A DNA stretch of 30,641 nt, from contig CAKRRG010000034.1 of NCBI GenBank assembly GCA_934394545.1, forward strand, positions 1 to 30,641, in the 5' to 3' direction. Origin of the DNA: an uncultured Blautia sp. Lineage in GTDB: Bacteria > Bacillota > Clostridia > Lachnospirales > Lachnospiraceae. Shown here piece after piece: positions 8,174-16,818 of the stretch (position 1 is its first letter; each line of letters begins with the position of its first letter). The notes under the pieces were generated by a model. It ran no database searches and was not told the origin of the DNA. It worked only from the letters and a program-made list of their open reading frames with translations. A program made the position numbers and the translations under genes.

Positions 8174-9409
8174 ATGGAATATATTGAGGAAATACAGGAG
8201 CGTGTGGTTTTGGTAGGAGTCCAACTGGATGAAAATGACAATGTGATGGAGTCCTTAGATGAGTTGGAGGAACTGGCAGACACCGCAGGAGCAGAAACAG
8301 TGGGGAAAATCATCCAGAACCGTGAGAGCGTTCATCCTGGAACCTATATTGGAAAGGGAAAAATCGAAGAAGTCCGTGCTCTTATGTTGGCTTCAGATGC
8401 TACCGGGATTATCTGTGACGATGAGCTTTCTCCGGCACAGATGAATAATCTGGAGCATGAGCTGGAATGTAAGGTAATGGACAGAACACTTTTGATTCTG
8501 GATATTTTTGCAAAGCATGCAACCACCAGTGAGGGTAAGATCCAGGTGGAACTGGCGCAGCTGAGATACAGGGCATCAAGGCTGGTTGGACTTGGTGCGT
8601 CTTTATCCAGGCTTGGAGGCGGAATCGGAACAAGGGGACCAGGCGAGAAGAAACTGGAGAGTGACCGTCGTCTGATCCGTAAGAGAATCACGGCGCTAAA
8701 GGAGGAGCTTTCCCAGGTGGAGAAGCACAGAGAACTGCTCCGCACCGGACGTACCAGGGGAAAGATGAAAACGGCTGCTATTGTTGGGTATACCAATGCC
8801 GGGAAATCCACATTGCTGAACACTCTTACAGGGGCAGGTGTACTTTCTGAGGATAAGCTTTTTGCTACGCTGGATCCCACTACCAGAGCACTGACATTAG
8901 ATGACGGACAGCAGATTTTACTTACAGACACAGTTGGTTTTATCCGTAAGCTGCCGCATAACCTGGTTGAGGCTTTCAAGAGTACCTTGGAGGAAGCGAA
9001 ATATGCAGACTATATTATTCATGTGGTAGATTGCTCTAACCCACAGGCAGTGCAGCAGATGGAGGTTGTTTATGATACCTTGCAAGAGCTTGGGGTTCAA
9101 GGGAAGAAGACGATCACCTTATTTAATAAGGTGGATGCAGGCGCAGCAATCCGTATGCGTGACAGCATGGCAGATCACACTTTGAAAGTTTCTGCGAAAA
9201 CCGGAGAGGGGCTGGAGGAATTGAAGACTCTTCTGGAGAAAATTCTTTCCGAAGAGCAGATCTATGTGGAAAAACTTTTCCATTATCAGGAAGCAGGAAA
9301 GATTCAGCTGATTCGAGAGTATGGTCAATTGCTTTCGGAGGAATATTTGGATAACGGAATTCTGGTAAAGGCCAGAGTACCCATGGAAATTTATGGAAAA
9401 ATTATGTGA
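8174..9409 (+). CDS. hflX: Ribosome-associated GTPase HflX
   Basis: A 411-residue GTPase that binds the 50S subunit and helps split or rescue stalled ribosomes under stress. The N-terminal HflX domain occupies about 1-195, including the glycine-rich signature GLGASLSRLGGGIGTRG (139-155). The GTPase domain has the P-loop GYTNAGKST (205-213), switch II DTVGF (252-256) and NKVD (around 310). Length is normal. AAGGAGGA lies just upstream of the ATG. It appears to be the first gene of an operon with the M42 peptidase (18 bp downstream) and the EIIC-like gene. Confidence 0.96.
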   Translation: MEYIEEIQERVVLVGVQLDENDNVMESLDELEELADTAGAETVGKIIQNRESVHPGTYIGKGKIEEVRALMLASDATGIICDDELSPAQMNNLEHELECKVMDRTLLILDIFAKHATTSEGKIQVELAQLRYRASRLVGLGASLSRLGGGIGTRGPGEKKLESDRRLIRKRITALKEELSQVEKHRELLRTGRTRGKMKTAAIVGYTNAGKSTLLNTLTGAGVLSEDKLFATLDPTTRALTLDDGQQILLTDTVGFIRKLPHNLVEAFKSTLEEAKYADYIIHVVDCSNPQAVQQMEVVYDTLQELGVQGKKTITLFNKVDAGAAIRMRDSMADHTLKVSAKTGEGLEELKTLLEKILSEEQIYVEKLFHYQEAGKIQLIREYGQLLSEEYLDNGILVKARVPMEIYGKIM

Positions 9410-9427
9410 GAAACAGGAGAGAAAATC

Positions 9428-10459
9428 ATGAAAAAATACACAGATTATGTTATGAAAATAGCACAGGAGCTGCTTGCAGTACCAAGTCCAAGTGGTTTTA
9501 CACATATGGCTGCAGATTTCGTAAAAAAGGAATTTGAAAAGCTGGGGTATGAACCGCAGCTTACCCAGAAAGGAGCAGTGCTGGTAAAGCTTGGCGGTAA
9601 AGATGATAAGAATGCAGTGGTTCTTGCTGCCCATATGGATACACTTGGCGGTATGGTCTGCCAGATCATGGAGAATGGACGGCTGAAGCTCACCAATATC
9701 GGTGGAATGAATCCCAATAATGCGGAAGCTGAGAATTGTAAGGTTTATACCAAAAATGGCAAGGTTTATGATGCAACTTTCCAGTTGGAGAATGCTTCTG
9801 TCCATGTAAATGGAGATTACAGTGACACCAAGCGTACTTATGAGACTATGGAGGCTATCCTGGATGAGCCGGTGAAGAATAAAGACGATGTGAAAAAGCT
9901 GGGAATTATGACCGGTGACTTCGTATGTTTTGATCCTCGAACTATGGTTACTGAGAGCGGGTATATCAAAAGCCGTTTTCTGGATGATAAGTTCAGCACG
10001 GCAATCCTTCTTGGTTATGCCAGATATCTGAAAGAGAAAAAGGTTCAGCCAGAGCGAACCATTTATGTACTGATCACATCCTATGAGGAAGTAGGACATG
10101 GTGGATGTGCCGCAATCCCAGATGGCGTGACGGAAATGATTTCTGTGGATATGGGCTGCGTTGGAAATGGTCTGGAGTGTGATGAGACCATGGTTTCTAT
10201 TTGTGCAAAGGATAGCATGGGACCATACGATTATCAGGTGGTTTCCGGACTTATTAAGGCCGCGCAGGAAAATGACATTTCCTTTGCAGTGGATGTATAT
10301 CCTCATTATGGTTCTGATGTAGACGCAGCATTGAAGGCAGGATACGATATGAAGCATGGTCTGATCGGACCTGGTGTATATGCTTCACATGGTTATGAAC
10401 GTTCTCATAGAGATGGGGCAAAGAATACACTGAAGCTTCTGAAGGCGTATCTGGGATAG
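9428..10459 (+). CDS. M42 family metallopeptidase (aminopeptidase)
   Basis: A 343-residue cytoplasmic di-metal aminopeptidase of the glutamyl/deblocking aminopeptidase family, historically sometimes annotated as endoglucanase. Expected metal and catalytic residues are visible: H69 and D71 in AAHMDTLG, bridging D185 in FLDDKF, E219/E220 in TSYEEVGHGG, D240 in SVDMGC, and a C-terminal His in ASHGYERSH. Such enzymes remove N-terminal residues from peptides and usually form large tetrahedral assemblies. AGGAGAG precedes the ATG. It is 18 bp after hflX and 8 bp before the next gene, so the three are probably co-transcribed. Confidence 0.92.
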   Translation: MKKYTDYVMKIAQELLAVPSPSGFTHMAADFVKKEFEKLGYEPQLTQKGAVLVKLGGKDDKNAVVLAAHMDTLGGMVCQIMENGRLKLTNIGGMNPNNAEAENCKVYTKNGKVYDATFQLENASVHVNGDYSDTKRTYETMEAILDEPVKNKDDVKKLGIMTGDFVCFDPRTMVTESGYIKSRFLDDKFSTAILLGYARYLKEKKVQPERTIYVLITSYEEVGHGGCAAIPDGVTEMISVDMGCVGNGLECDETMVSICAKDSMGPYDYQVVSGLIKAAQENDISFAVDVYPHYGSDVDAALKAGYDMKHGLIGPGVYASHGYERSHRDGAKNTLKLLKAYLG

Positions 10460-10467
10460 GAGAGAGC

Positions 10468-11538
10468 ATGAAAACTGTAAAAAAAATTCTGAACAATATT
10501 TTTATTGATGGTTTAAGCGGTATGGCACTGGGACTGTTTTCCACGTTGATCATCGGAACGATCCTGAAACAGATCGGTGATCTGATGGGAGGCACATATG
10601 GCGCTTATTTGAGTACTTTTGCCATAGTAGCTCAGAGACTTACCGGTGCTGGAATCGGTATTGGAGTGGCATATAAATTCCGGGAATCCACGTATGTACT
10701 TTTGTCTGCTGCGGCAGCGGGAATGATCGGAGCATATGCTTCCAATCTGATCGCAGGAACCCTGTTGTCCGATACCGGAGCTCTTGTATTGGCAGGACCG
10801 GGAGAGCCTCTTGGCGCATTTGTTGCAGCCTATGTGGGAATTACGGTGGGAAGACTGGTTGCGGGAAAGACCAAGCTGGATCTTCTGATCACACCGGCAG
10901 TTACCATTCTTTCCGGTGGTGCTGTGGGAATTCTGGTAGGACCGGGAGTGTCAAGATTTATGACCTGGCTTGGAGATCTGGTAAACTGGGGAACTGAGCA
11001 GCAGCCTATTCTTATGGGAATTGTGGTTTCAGTTATTATGGGAATGGTTCTGACTTTACCAATCAGCTCCGCAGCTTTAGGGATTATTTTGGGGTTAAAT
11101 GGTGTGGCAGCAGGTGCGGCTACCATTGGATGCTGTTGCCAGATGATCGGTTTTGCAGTGACAAGCTTTAAGGACAATGGTGTAGGCGGCTTTTTTGCCC
11201 AGGGTATTGGAACATCTATGCTTCAGATCCCTAATATTATGAAGCGTCCGCTGATCTGGCTTCCTCCAACCTTGGCTTCTGCCATTCTGGGACCGATTGC
11301 GATTACAGGACCATTTCATATGATAAATAATGCCACAGGATCAGGAATGGGAACTTCCGGTCTGGTTGGACAGATCATGACGTATCAGACGATGGCTGCT
11401 GTCGAGTCTCCGGTATTGGTTATACTGAAAATCGTAGTATTCCATTTCTTGCTTCCGGGAATTTTATCCTATGTAATTTATCGTGGAATGCGGAATATGG
11501 GGTATATCAAAGATGGTCAGATGAAATTGAATGTATAA
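10468..11538 (+). CDS. PTS EIIC-like integral membrane protein
   Basis: A 356-residue very hydrophobic protein with about eight to ten predicted membrane segments and many glycine-rich stretches. It resembles the second EIIC family of phosphotransferase-type transporters (PTS_EIIC_2), as in the segments GPGEPLGAFVAAYVG and LLITPAVTILSGGAVG. No EIIA or EIIB domain is fused or encoded nearby, so the phosphorylation partner, if any, lies elsewhere, and the substrate is unknown. A Cys cluster (IGCCCQMIG) sits in a late membrane segment. Spacing of 8 bp from the M42 peptidase gene suggests shared expression, but the link is unexplained. There is no clear terminator after it. Confidence 0.78.
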   Translation: MKTVKKILNNIFIDGLSGMALGLFSTLIIGTILKQIGDLMGGTYGAYLSTFAIVAQRLTGAGIGIGVAYKFRESTYVLLSAAAAGMIGAYASNLIAGTLLSDTGALVLAGPGEPLGAFVAAYVGITVGRLVAGKTKLDLLITPAVTILSGGAVGILVGPGVSRFMTWLGDLVNWGTEQQPILMGIVVSVIMGMVLTLPISSAALGIILGLNGVAAGAATIGCCCQMIGFAVTSFKDNGVGGFFAQGIGTSMLQIPNIMKRPLIWLPPTLASAILGPIAITGPFHMINNATGSGMGTSGLVGQIMTYQTMAAVESPVLVILKIVVFHFLLPGILSYVIYRGMRNMGYIKDGQMKLNV

Positions 11539-11543
11539 AAATA

Positions 11544-11604
11544 TTGACATCTAATGAATGTTAGCTTATACTAACGATGAAAGAAACCTATAGTCTAAAC
11601 TATA
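11544..11604 (+). promoter_or_regulatory. Strong promoter with palindrome over the -10 box
   Basis: TTGACA (11544-11549), a 17-nt spacer and TATACT (11567-11572) form a near-consensus sigma-A promoter. A palindrome GTTAG-6nt-CTAAC (11560-11575) overlaps the -10 box, a repressor-like position. Its TTAG/CTAA arms recall DtxR-family metal repressor sites, which is inference only. In the 5' leader a second inverted repeat, TATAGT-CTAA-ACTATA (11589-11604), could fold as a small hairpin. Confidence 0.6.
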
Positions 11605-11675
11605 AGTGAAATTTTATAGAGTATTCATGGTGAACTGTGATAACAAATTTACAGGTAGCCAGAAAGGAGCAGAGT

Positions 11676-11807
11676 ATGGGAACTGTTGTGGTAGGAGCTA
11701 TTGTAGTGGTAATTGCAGGGCTGGCGCTCAGAAGCATGCATAAGGATAAAAAGAGCGGAAAAGGCTGTAACGGAAACTGTGGAAGCTGCGGCGGACATTG
11801 CCACTGA
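11676..11807 (+). CDS. FeoB-associated Cys-rich membrane protein
   Basis: A 43-residue small protein. Residues about 3-18 form one hydrophobic membrane segment (VVVGAIVVVIAGLAL), followed by a basic stretch (MHKDKKSGKG) and a Cys/Gly/His tail with four Cys (CNGNCGSCGGHC). This is the layout of the FeoB-associated Cys-rich family, thought to assist ferrous iron uptake. AAAGGAG lies 6 nt before the ATG, which is excellent. Unusually, no feoA or feoB lies within this window; it has its own promoter and a terminator downstream. Function is by family resemblance only. Confidence 0.8.
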   Translation: MGTVVVGAIVVVIAGLALRSMHKDKKSGKGCNGNCGSCGGHCH

Positions 11808-11866
11808 TCCAGGAACATAGAAAGGTAAAATACAAAAGAAAACTGAAAAAATAGCAGTCAGTATAG

Positions 11867-11902
11867 AAAGGGGCAGCCTGTAAAGAATCAGGCTGCCCCT
11901 TT
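11867..11902. terminator. Bidirectional terminator
   Basis: A perfect 14-bp stem AAAGGGGCAGCCTG (11867-11880) / CAGGCTGCCCCTTT (11889-11902) with an 8-nt loop. It follows the small Cys-rich gene by 59 nt and the convergent glycoside hydrolase gene by 26 nt. The T-tract is short on both strands, but the stem is very GC-rich. Confidence 0.82.
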
Positions 11903-11928
11903 GGAAATGTTTGCAGATATTTAAAAGC

Positions 11929-14900
11929 TTATTTTGTAGTTGTCACGGTAAGCACGGTTTTTCCTGTCATACCATAATCTGCAGGTTCTGTTTCATCAGT
12001 GATCCAGAAGACTGGCTCGAATCCTCTGACTACGTTGCACAGACTGCTGGTCACACGAACGGAGATGGTATTTTCTCCTGCTTTTACAGCATCTGTAATA
12101 TCTGCTTTTGCAGTATCCATGTCAACGGAAACTTTCTGGTCGTTTACGGTGATCATAGCAGTTCCATAGTTGAAGCTGTCTGCCTCAAATTCAACACTCT
12201 GGGTCTCCGGATCAAAATCATCCGGGAGAGTGAAGGTGGTGGTGTAAGTTCCCACACCGGATACGCTGTCACCGATTGCTTCGATATCTTTCCAGGAAAC
12301 CAGATCGGTAAGAGTTCCTGTATCGATTTCTTCGTGATTGGTCTCATAAGTAACTTCAGTTGTGGTAACACCAGTATCCTCGTTGGTTTCTGTACGCTCC
12401 AGTTTATCCCCAGGTGTGTAGGAATCAACGGTTAGATTCCAGCCAGTAAGTTCAATCTCAGTGCTTTCAGAAGTGGTCTCTTCCGGTGTTGCTTCTTCAG
12501 CTGGATTCAGGATATACAGAGCTGTTTCACCTGGCTCCAATGTTATATTCAGGACAGTCTTTCCATCCTCGCATGTGGCATCTGTCACTTTTGTTACTTC
12601 GCCAGACCAGGTATCCAGGATGTACGGCTGATAAGTTCCTTCCACTGCAATCTGTCCGGAATAAGCTTCCTCGTCTTCGTACATATAGTTATATGCATAG
12701 AGATAAGTAGCATCGTCTGCTTTTCTCATATTGGTGAGGATCTTATGGTTAGATTCCACATTTTCGGCTCTTGGTGTAACACCGAGTTCTGCAAGTGCAT
12801 CCAGAGCTTCTTCGCAGGAGTCGATGGTTTTTACATTATCAAGAGCTTTGATTTCTTCGATCACTGCTGCAAGCTCTTCATCTTTTCCATCATTGCAGCC
12901 GGTTGTGGAAGCTGCTATAGTATTTACTTTATCTACACCAGAGTTATTCGGATGTTCTACTACATTATTTACAAATAATACCGGAAGTCCGTTCTCAGCA
13001 GCTTCTTTTAATTTCTTTGCAGCATCCAGCGGAAGCTCGTCTTCCATTACAACAACAGCTTTATAAGCAACGCTGTCGGAATTGATCTGTCCGTCAGATA
13101 CATTTACTTCGTCATCCATGAAAGTGTAGGAAGAAAAGTAGTCATAGGTATAACCTTTGTCCTGAAGGCCAAGATCGGTCCAGTAATATGCACGGTCTGT
13201 GTGAAGGGCATTGTTGTATACACCGGAACTGGAAACACTGGTGAGCAGGTTGTTCAGATAATAATCGGTACGGATCATAGCGATATCTACCTGCGGAACA
13301 CCTTCTTCCAGAGCTTTCTGGATACGGCTTAAATGAGTATTTACATCTACATAGTCGATGGATGCAGGCTGACGTTTGTTGAAACGTTCTGCAATCAGGT
13401 TGGTCATGCCTTCATATCCTGGCCAGGAAACGGATTCGTCTGGACCATAAGCGGAAGAATAACCATGAGTTACCGTTTTCTGAATACCAGCAGCGTATTG
13501 GGTGTAGAAAATCTGACGGTAATAGCCATTATTCCACAGATAGTTAGTTGTAATAGAAGCACCGGATTCAGAGGAAAGTCTCTTGTCATAAACATGAGCC
13601 GCACCGGTAAAGTTACGATAAGAGTCTACATCGGCTGCAAACTCGAAGGATTCTGTTTCCAGGTAATCTACAGAAGATACAGTCTGGGAAACTTCGAATG
13701 TTTTTCCATAAGAGTTCTCCGCACGAAGGTGCATTCCTTTTTCATTCAGCCAGTTGTGGAGGATATCCAGGCAGTTTTCCTGATACAGTTCTGTCTCAGT
13801 CTGGAAGAAGTCATTTCTTAAATAAGTCATATCAATTTCATCAGTATCTGTGAAATCATAAGTATAGGTAAGGTACTGTCCCATTCCCATTAAAGTATCC
13901 GGTGTCTCGCGGATCAGAAGCGGAAGATATTTTTCCAGGTCATATCCTCTGCGGTTATTAAACTGATCCAGCATATCAGTACACCACAGCTGTTTTGTGG
14001 AATTTTCGCCTTTGGTCATAAGTTCCAGAGAATCCATGTACAGGTCTGCTTCGTCAATATCTTTGATCAGATCCATCACATCGTCTGTGAGAACGTTTTC
14101 ATCCCAGTAGGATATAAGGGCATTAGCACCAGCCGGATTGAAGTAGTTGATAGTATAACCTTGTCCTGTGCAGGCAGCAGCATAGCTTTCACTGGATCCA
14201 TACTGGTAAAATGCAAACAATACATAATCGCTGTCGTCATCTGCTGTGAAGTCTACGGAATAAGTGCCGTCCTCATTTGCAGTTACCTGATCAGTGATCA
14301 CTGTCATGGAATCTGTGTTGATCTTGGTTTTTACACCTGGGTCTGTAACTTCGTTGGTTTTTTCATCTACAGTAGCCGGAATTCCCCAGTCTTCTACTTT
14401 GGCAGCTACGACAGATACCAGAGTCTGTTTTGTGGCAGTTCCTGGAAGAGTACACTGTGGAAGCACACCGCTGAAGCTGGTGTTGGTTCCTTCCGCTTTT
14501 TCCAGGTTGACGGTTACATATCCAAGCTCCTGAGAAGCTTCCTGCTGGTCAGGTGTGATAGTTGGAAGGTTTGCAGTAGCCCAGTAAGTACCACCGGTCA
14601 TGCTCACGCTCATACCATATTTTTTGCACTCTTCGATGATTACTTTTGTATCATGGATCCATTCCGGGGAACCCCAGCCATAGGTTGCATCATCCAGAAT
14701 TTCTGCTTCACTTGTAAGAGTTACAAATTCCACACCGCCGAATCCTTCGTCATAAAGTTCCTTTACGGATTCACGAAGAGTTTCATCTGTGTGAGAGCCT
14801 TCTGCCAGCCACCATCTTGCATAAGGACGATTTGCCATTTCCGGTTCTGCAAATTTTGTTTCCATAGCCTCTGCAAATTCACTGTCTGCTGCAAATGCGC

Positions 14901-14970
14901 TCATTGGGGATGCCATGGACATTCCCATAACAGATGCAAGTAAAAGTGCCAAAACCTGTCTCTTTTTCAT
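11929..14970 (-). CDS. Secreted GH106-like glycoside hydrolase (putative alpha-L-rhamnosidase)
   Basis: A 1013-residue exported protein. The signal peptide spans 1-27 with cleavage at AFA-AD. The N-terminal catalytic region resembles GH106: RPYARWWLAEGSHTDETL (about 48-65), then GFGGVEF, DSLEL with E316, NRRGYDLEKYLP (339-350) and RAENSYG with E418; I treat the acidic residues only as candidates. A middle Rossmann-like region (YKAVVVMEDELPLDAAKKL, LPVLFVNNV) and a C-terminal beta-sandwich (about 890-1000, ending ENTISVRVTSS) fit the family. No wall anchor is seen. AGGAGG is 11 nt from the ATG at 14970 but only 2 nt from the one at 14979, so I chose 14970. It is divergent from the two-component system. 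Substrate specificity is inferred. Confidence 0.75.
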   Translation of the reverse strand: MKKRQVLALLLASVMGMSMASPMSAFAADSEFAEAMETKFAEPEMANRPYARWWLAEGSHTDETLRESVKELYDEGFGGVEFVTLTSEAEILDDATYGWGSPEWIHDTKVIIEECKKYGMSVSMTGGTYWATANLPTITPDQQEASQELGYVTVNLEKAEGTNTSFSGVLPQCTLPGTATKQTLVSVVAAKVEDWGIPATVDEKTNEVTDPGVKTKINTDSMTVITDQVTANEDGTYSVDFTADDDSDYVLFAFYQYGSSESYAAACTGQGYTINYFNPAGANALISYWDENVLTDDVMDLIKDIDEADLYMDSLELMTKGENSTKQLWCTDMLDQFNNRRGYDLEKYLPLLIRETPDTLMGMGQYLTYTYDFTDTDEIDMTYLRNDFFQTETELYQENCLDILHNWLNEKGMHLRAENSYGKTFEVSQTVSSVDYLETESFEFAADVDSYRNFTGAAHVYDKRLSSESGASITTNYLWNNGYYRQIFYTQYAAGIQKTVTHGYSSAYGPDESVSWPGYEGMTNLIAERFNKRQPASIDYVDVNTHLSRIQKALEEGVPQVDIAMIRTDYYLNNLLTSVSSSGVYNNALHTDRAYYWTDLGLQDKGYTYDYFSSYTFMDDEVNVSDGQINSDSVAYKAVVVMEDELPLDAAKKLKEAAENGLPVLFVNNVVEHPNNSGVDKVNTIAASTTGCNDGKDEELAAVIEEIKALDNVKTIDSCEEALDALAELGVTPRAENVESNHKILTNMRKADDATYLYAYNYMYEDEEAYSGQIAVEGTYQPYILDTWSGEVTKVTDATCEDGKTVLNITLEPGETALYILNPAEEATPEETTSESTEIELTGWNLTVDSYTPGDKLERTETNEDTGVTTTEVTYETNHEEIDTGTLTDLVSWKDIEAIGDSVSGVGTYTTTFTLPDDFDPETQSVEFEADSFNYGTAMITVNDQKVSVDMDTAKADITDAVKAGENTISVRVTSSLCNVVRGFEPVFWITDETEPADYGMTGKTVLTVTTTK

Positions 14971-15299
14971 ATGTTTCATTACCTCCTGTTTTTAATCACT
15001 TGTTTCAAGATGAGTTTATTTTATACGATGAAAAAAAGAAAAAAAATAAGAGAAAACGTTTATTTTGTATGATTTTCTTTTATTTTTTCGTTGACAAAAG
15101 GAATGGTTGAACAAAAACAGAAGCATTTCCATGCCAAACAGGATTGCATGGTCATTTACGCGGGTGTATATTGATAGTAAACGGATATGCCTGCTTATAT
15201 CATTCCAGCAATCTGCACGCCTTGCAAGCATACTTACTTATTCATAGATGCCGTCCAGAACTCTCATAGTATAAAATACGCAAAAATGGAGGATAGAAA
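14971..15299. promoter_or_regulatory. Divergent control region between hydrolase and response regulator
   Basis: About 330 bp without a gene. For the hydrolase (- strand) a TATAAA -10 candidate lies at 15020-15025 with no good -35. About 30 nt further upstream is AAACGTTT (15054-15061) within AATAAACGTTTTCT, a partial match to catabolite-response (cre) elements. For the response regulator, TATAAA at 15270-15275 is a -10 candidate, again without a clear -35. Weak -35 boxes on both sides suggest activation. No hairpin terminator or small gene was seen. Confidence 0.4.
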
Positions 15300-16805
15300 T
15301 TGAAAAAAATCAAAACATTACTGGCTGACGATGATTATCTGGTATTACAGGATCTGAAGAAAATGGTAGACTGGAACGGGCTTGGCTTCACTTTGACAGA
15401 GACTGCTGCCAATGGGAAAAAAGCCCTGGAACTGGCGAAAAAGGAAAAACCGGATCTGATCGTGTCGGACATTTCCATGCCGGTAATGGATGGATTTGAT
15501 TTTGTAGAAACACTGAAGGAAGAAAATCCGGGGACTTACATTATTTTTATATCTTCTTACGCAAGTTTTGATTACGCCAGACGTGCCATGCAAAATCATA
15601 TTCACAGCTATCTTCTGAAAAATGAGATGACGGCAAAGAGCCTTACAGATGAACTGCTGATTGCCAGGAAAAATATTCTACAAAATGAGCTGCTTCAAAG
15701 AGATCAGATAGAAGCCAGGTTAAAGCGTTTTTTTGAAAATGAAAGCAACAGACCAACTGAAGAGATTTCAAAATGTGGAAAAGTCACATTTTTTTATATT
15801 ACACAGTGGATGCCTATGGAAAAGTTGAAAGCACATTTCAAGAGTGTTTCGGAATATGGAAATAAGCTTTATGAAAGTGTGAACGAAAAGATCCGGGAAA
15901 TCTATCCGGATAGTTATGTGTTTGGAGCAGCGGAATTTGTGATCGCAGCACTTCCTGCGGAAGAGGGGGGAAACTCTTGTGGGCTTACCCGGGTGTCGCT
16001 TATACGAAAAAAATTACAGGATGCTCTGAGAAAAATCAATGAAAATATTCAGATCTATGCAGTGCCCTCCAGACTTTCCATAGAAGAAGGAAAAAAAATC
16101 TATTTGCGAATGCTTCCATTCCTTCATTTCAGAGAAACATTTCCCCGGGAAGATCAGTGGAATCTTCTGGAATTTGAAGAAAAGCGTTTTGGAAATATTG
16201 CCCAGAGTTTTCCTTACGAATGTCTGAAAAAGTCAATTGGACATGCCGAGCTTTTTGAAGGAGAACTGGAAAAATATGTGAATGTACTGTTTGAAGCTAT
16301 GGATGCAGATGGAATCTTTATGCTGTATCACAATCTGCTTCTTCAGATGGAAGAATTAGGGGGTCATATGATTCCTATGCCGGAACAGAATTTTATTCGT
16401 GATAAATCCGGATTCCTGGATTTTTTTAAAGCAAAATATGCAGAAATCGGAGAACACCTGAATCAGAACGGAAAGAAAAACTATGCACCCTGGCTTGCAG
16501 GCGCAATCGATTATATGAAGGCAAATTATGGTGATGGAGGACTTACCATAGAGCAGATCGCAGAACAGGTAGGACTTAGTGCCAGCCGTTTCAGTGTTCT
16601 CTTTCGGCAGGAAACGGGACAGACAGTAAACGATTATCTTACGGAAATCCGGATCGTACAGGCGATATTTCTGCTGGAAAACAGTAGCTGTAAGATTTAC
16701 GAGATCGCAGAAATGGTAGGCTACAAGTCCTCTCAGTATTTTGGACAGGTATTTTATCAGAAAACCGGTTACAAACCATTGCATTTCAGAAAGAAAAAAC
16801 CATGA
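15300..16805 (+). CDS. AraC-family response regulator (YesN-type)
   Basis: A 501-residue cytoplasmic transcription regulator. The receiver domain (1-about 120) has the acidic pair D10/D11, phospho-acceptor D57 in VSDISMPVMDG, and a conserved Lys in SYLLK. A long poorly conserved middle region (about 130-395) follows. The C-terminus (about 395-500) is an AraC-type double helix-turn-helix, with LTIEQIAEQVGLSASRF and IYEIAEMVGYKSSQYFGQVF. The start is TTG at 15300, supported by GGAGG 7 nt upstream. It lies 13 bp before the cognate kinase and is divergent from the GH106-like gene, its most likely target. Confidence 0.92.
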   Translation: MKKIKTLLADDDYLVLQDLKKMVDWNGLGFTLTETAANGKKALELAKKEKPDLIVSDISMPVMDGFDFVETLKEENPGTYIIFISSYASFDYARRAMQNHIHSYLLKNEMTAKSLTDELLIARKNILQNELLQRDQIEARLKRFFENESNRPTEEISKCGKVTFFYITQWMPMEKLKAHFKSVSEYGNKLYESVNEKIREIYPDSYVFGAAEFVIAALPAEEGGNSCGLTRVSLIRKKLQDALRKINENIQIYAVPSRLSIEEGKKIYLRMLPFLHFRETFPREDQWNLLEFEEKRFGNIAQSFPYECLKKSIGHAELFEGELEKYVNVLFEAMDADGIFMLYHNLLLQMEELGGHMIPMPEQNFIRDKSGFLDFFKAKYAEIGEHLNQNGKKNYAPWLAGAIDYMKANYGDGGLTIEQIAEQVGLSASRFSVLFRQETGQTVNDYLTEIRIVQAIFLLENSSCKIYEIAEMVGYKSSQYFGQVFYQKTGYKPLHFRKKKP

Positions 16806-16818
16806 AAAGGGGCCAGAG

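Noticed and set aside
9119..10357. Long open frame of 412 codons on the - strand
   Set aside because: It lies antisense to hflX and the M42 peptidase, both of which have complete family motifs. Its translation is Cys/His/Ile-rich without recognisable domains and it has no ribosome binding site.
14161..14943. Open frame of 260 codons on the + strand
   Set aside because: It is antisense to the glycoside hydrolase, with very Cys/Phe-rich, low-quality translation.
16741..16818. N-terminal extension of the histidine kinase
   Set aside because: It would overlap the end of the response regulator gene by 65 bp and has no ribosome binding site; the ATG at 16819 is better.
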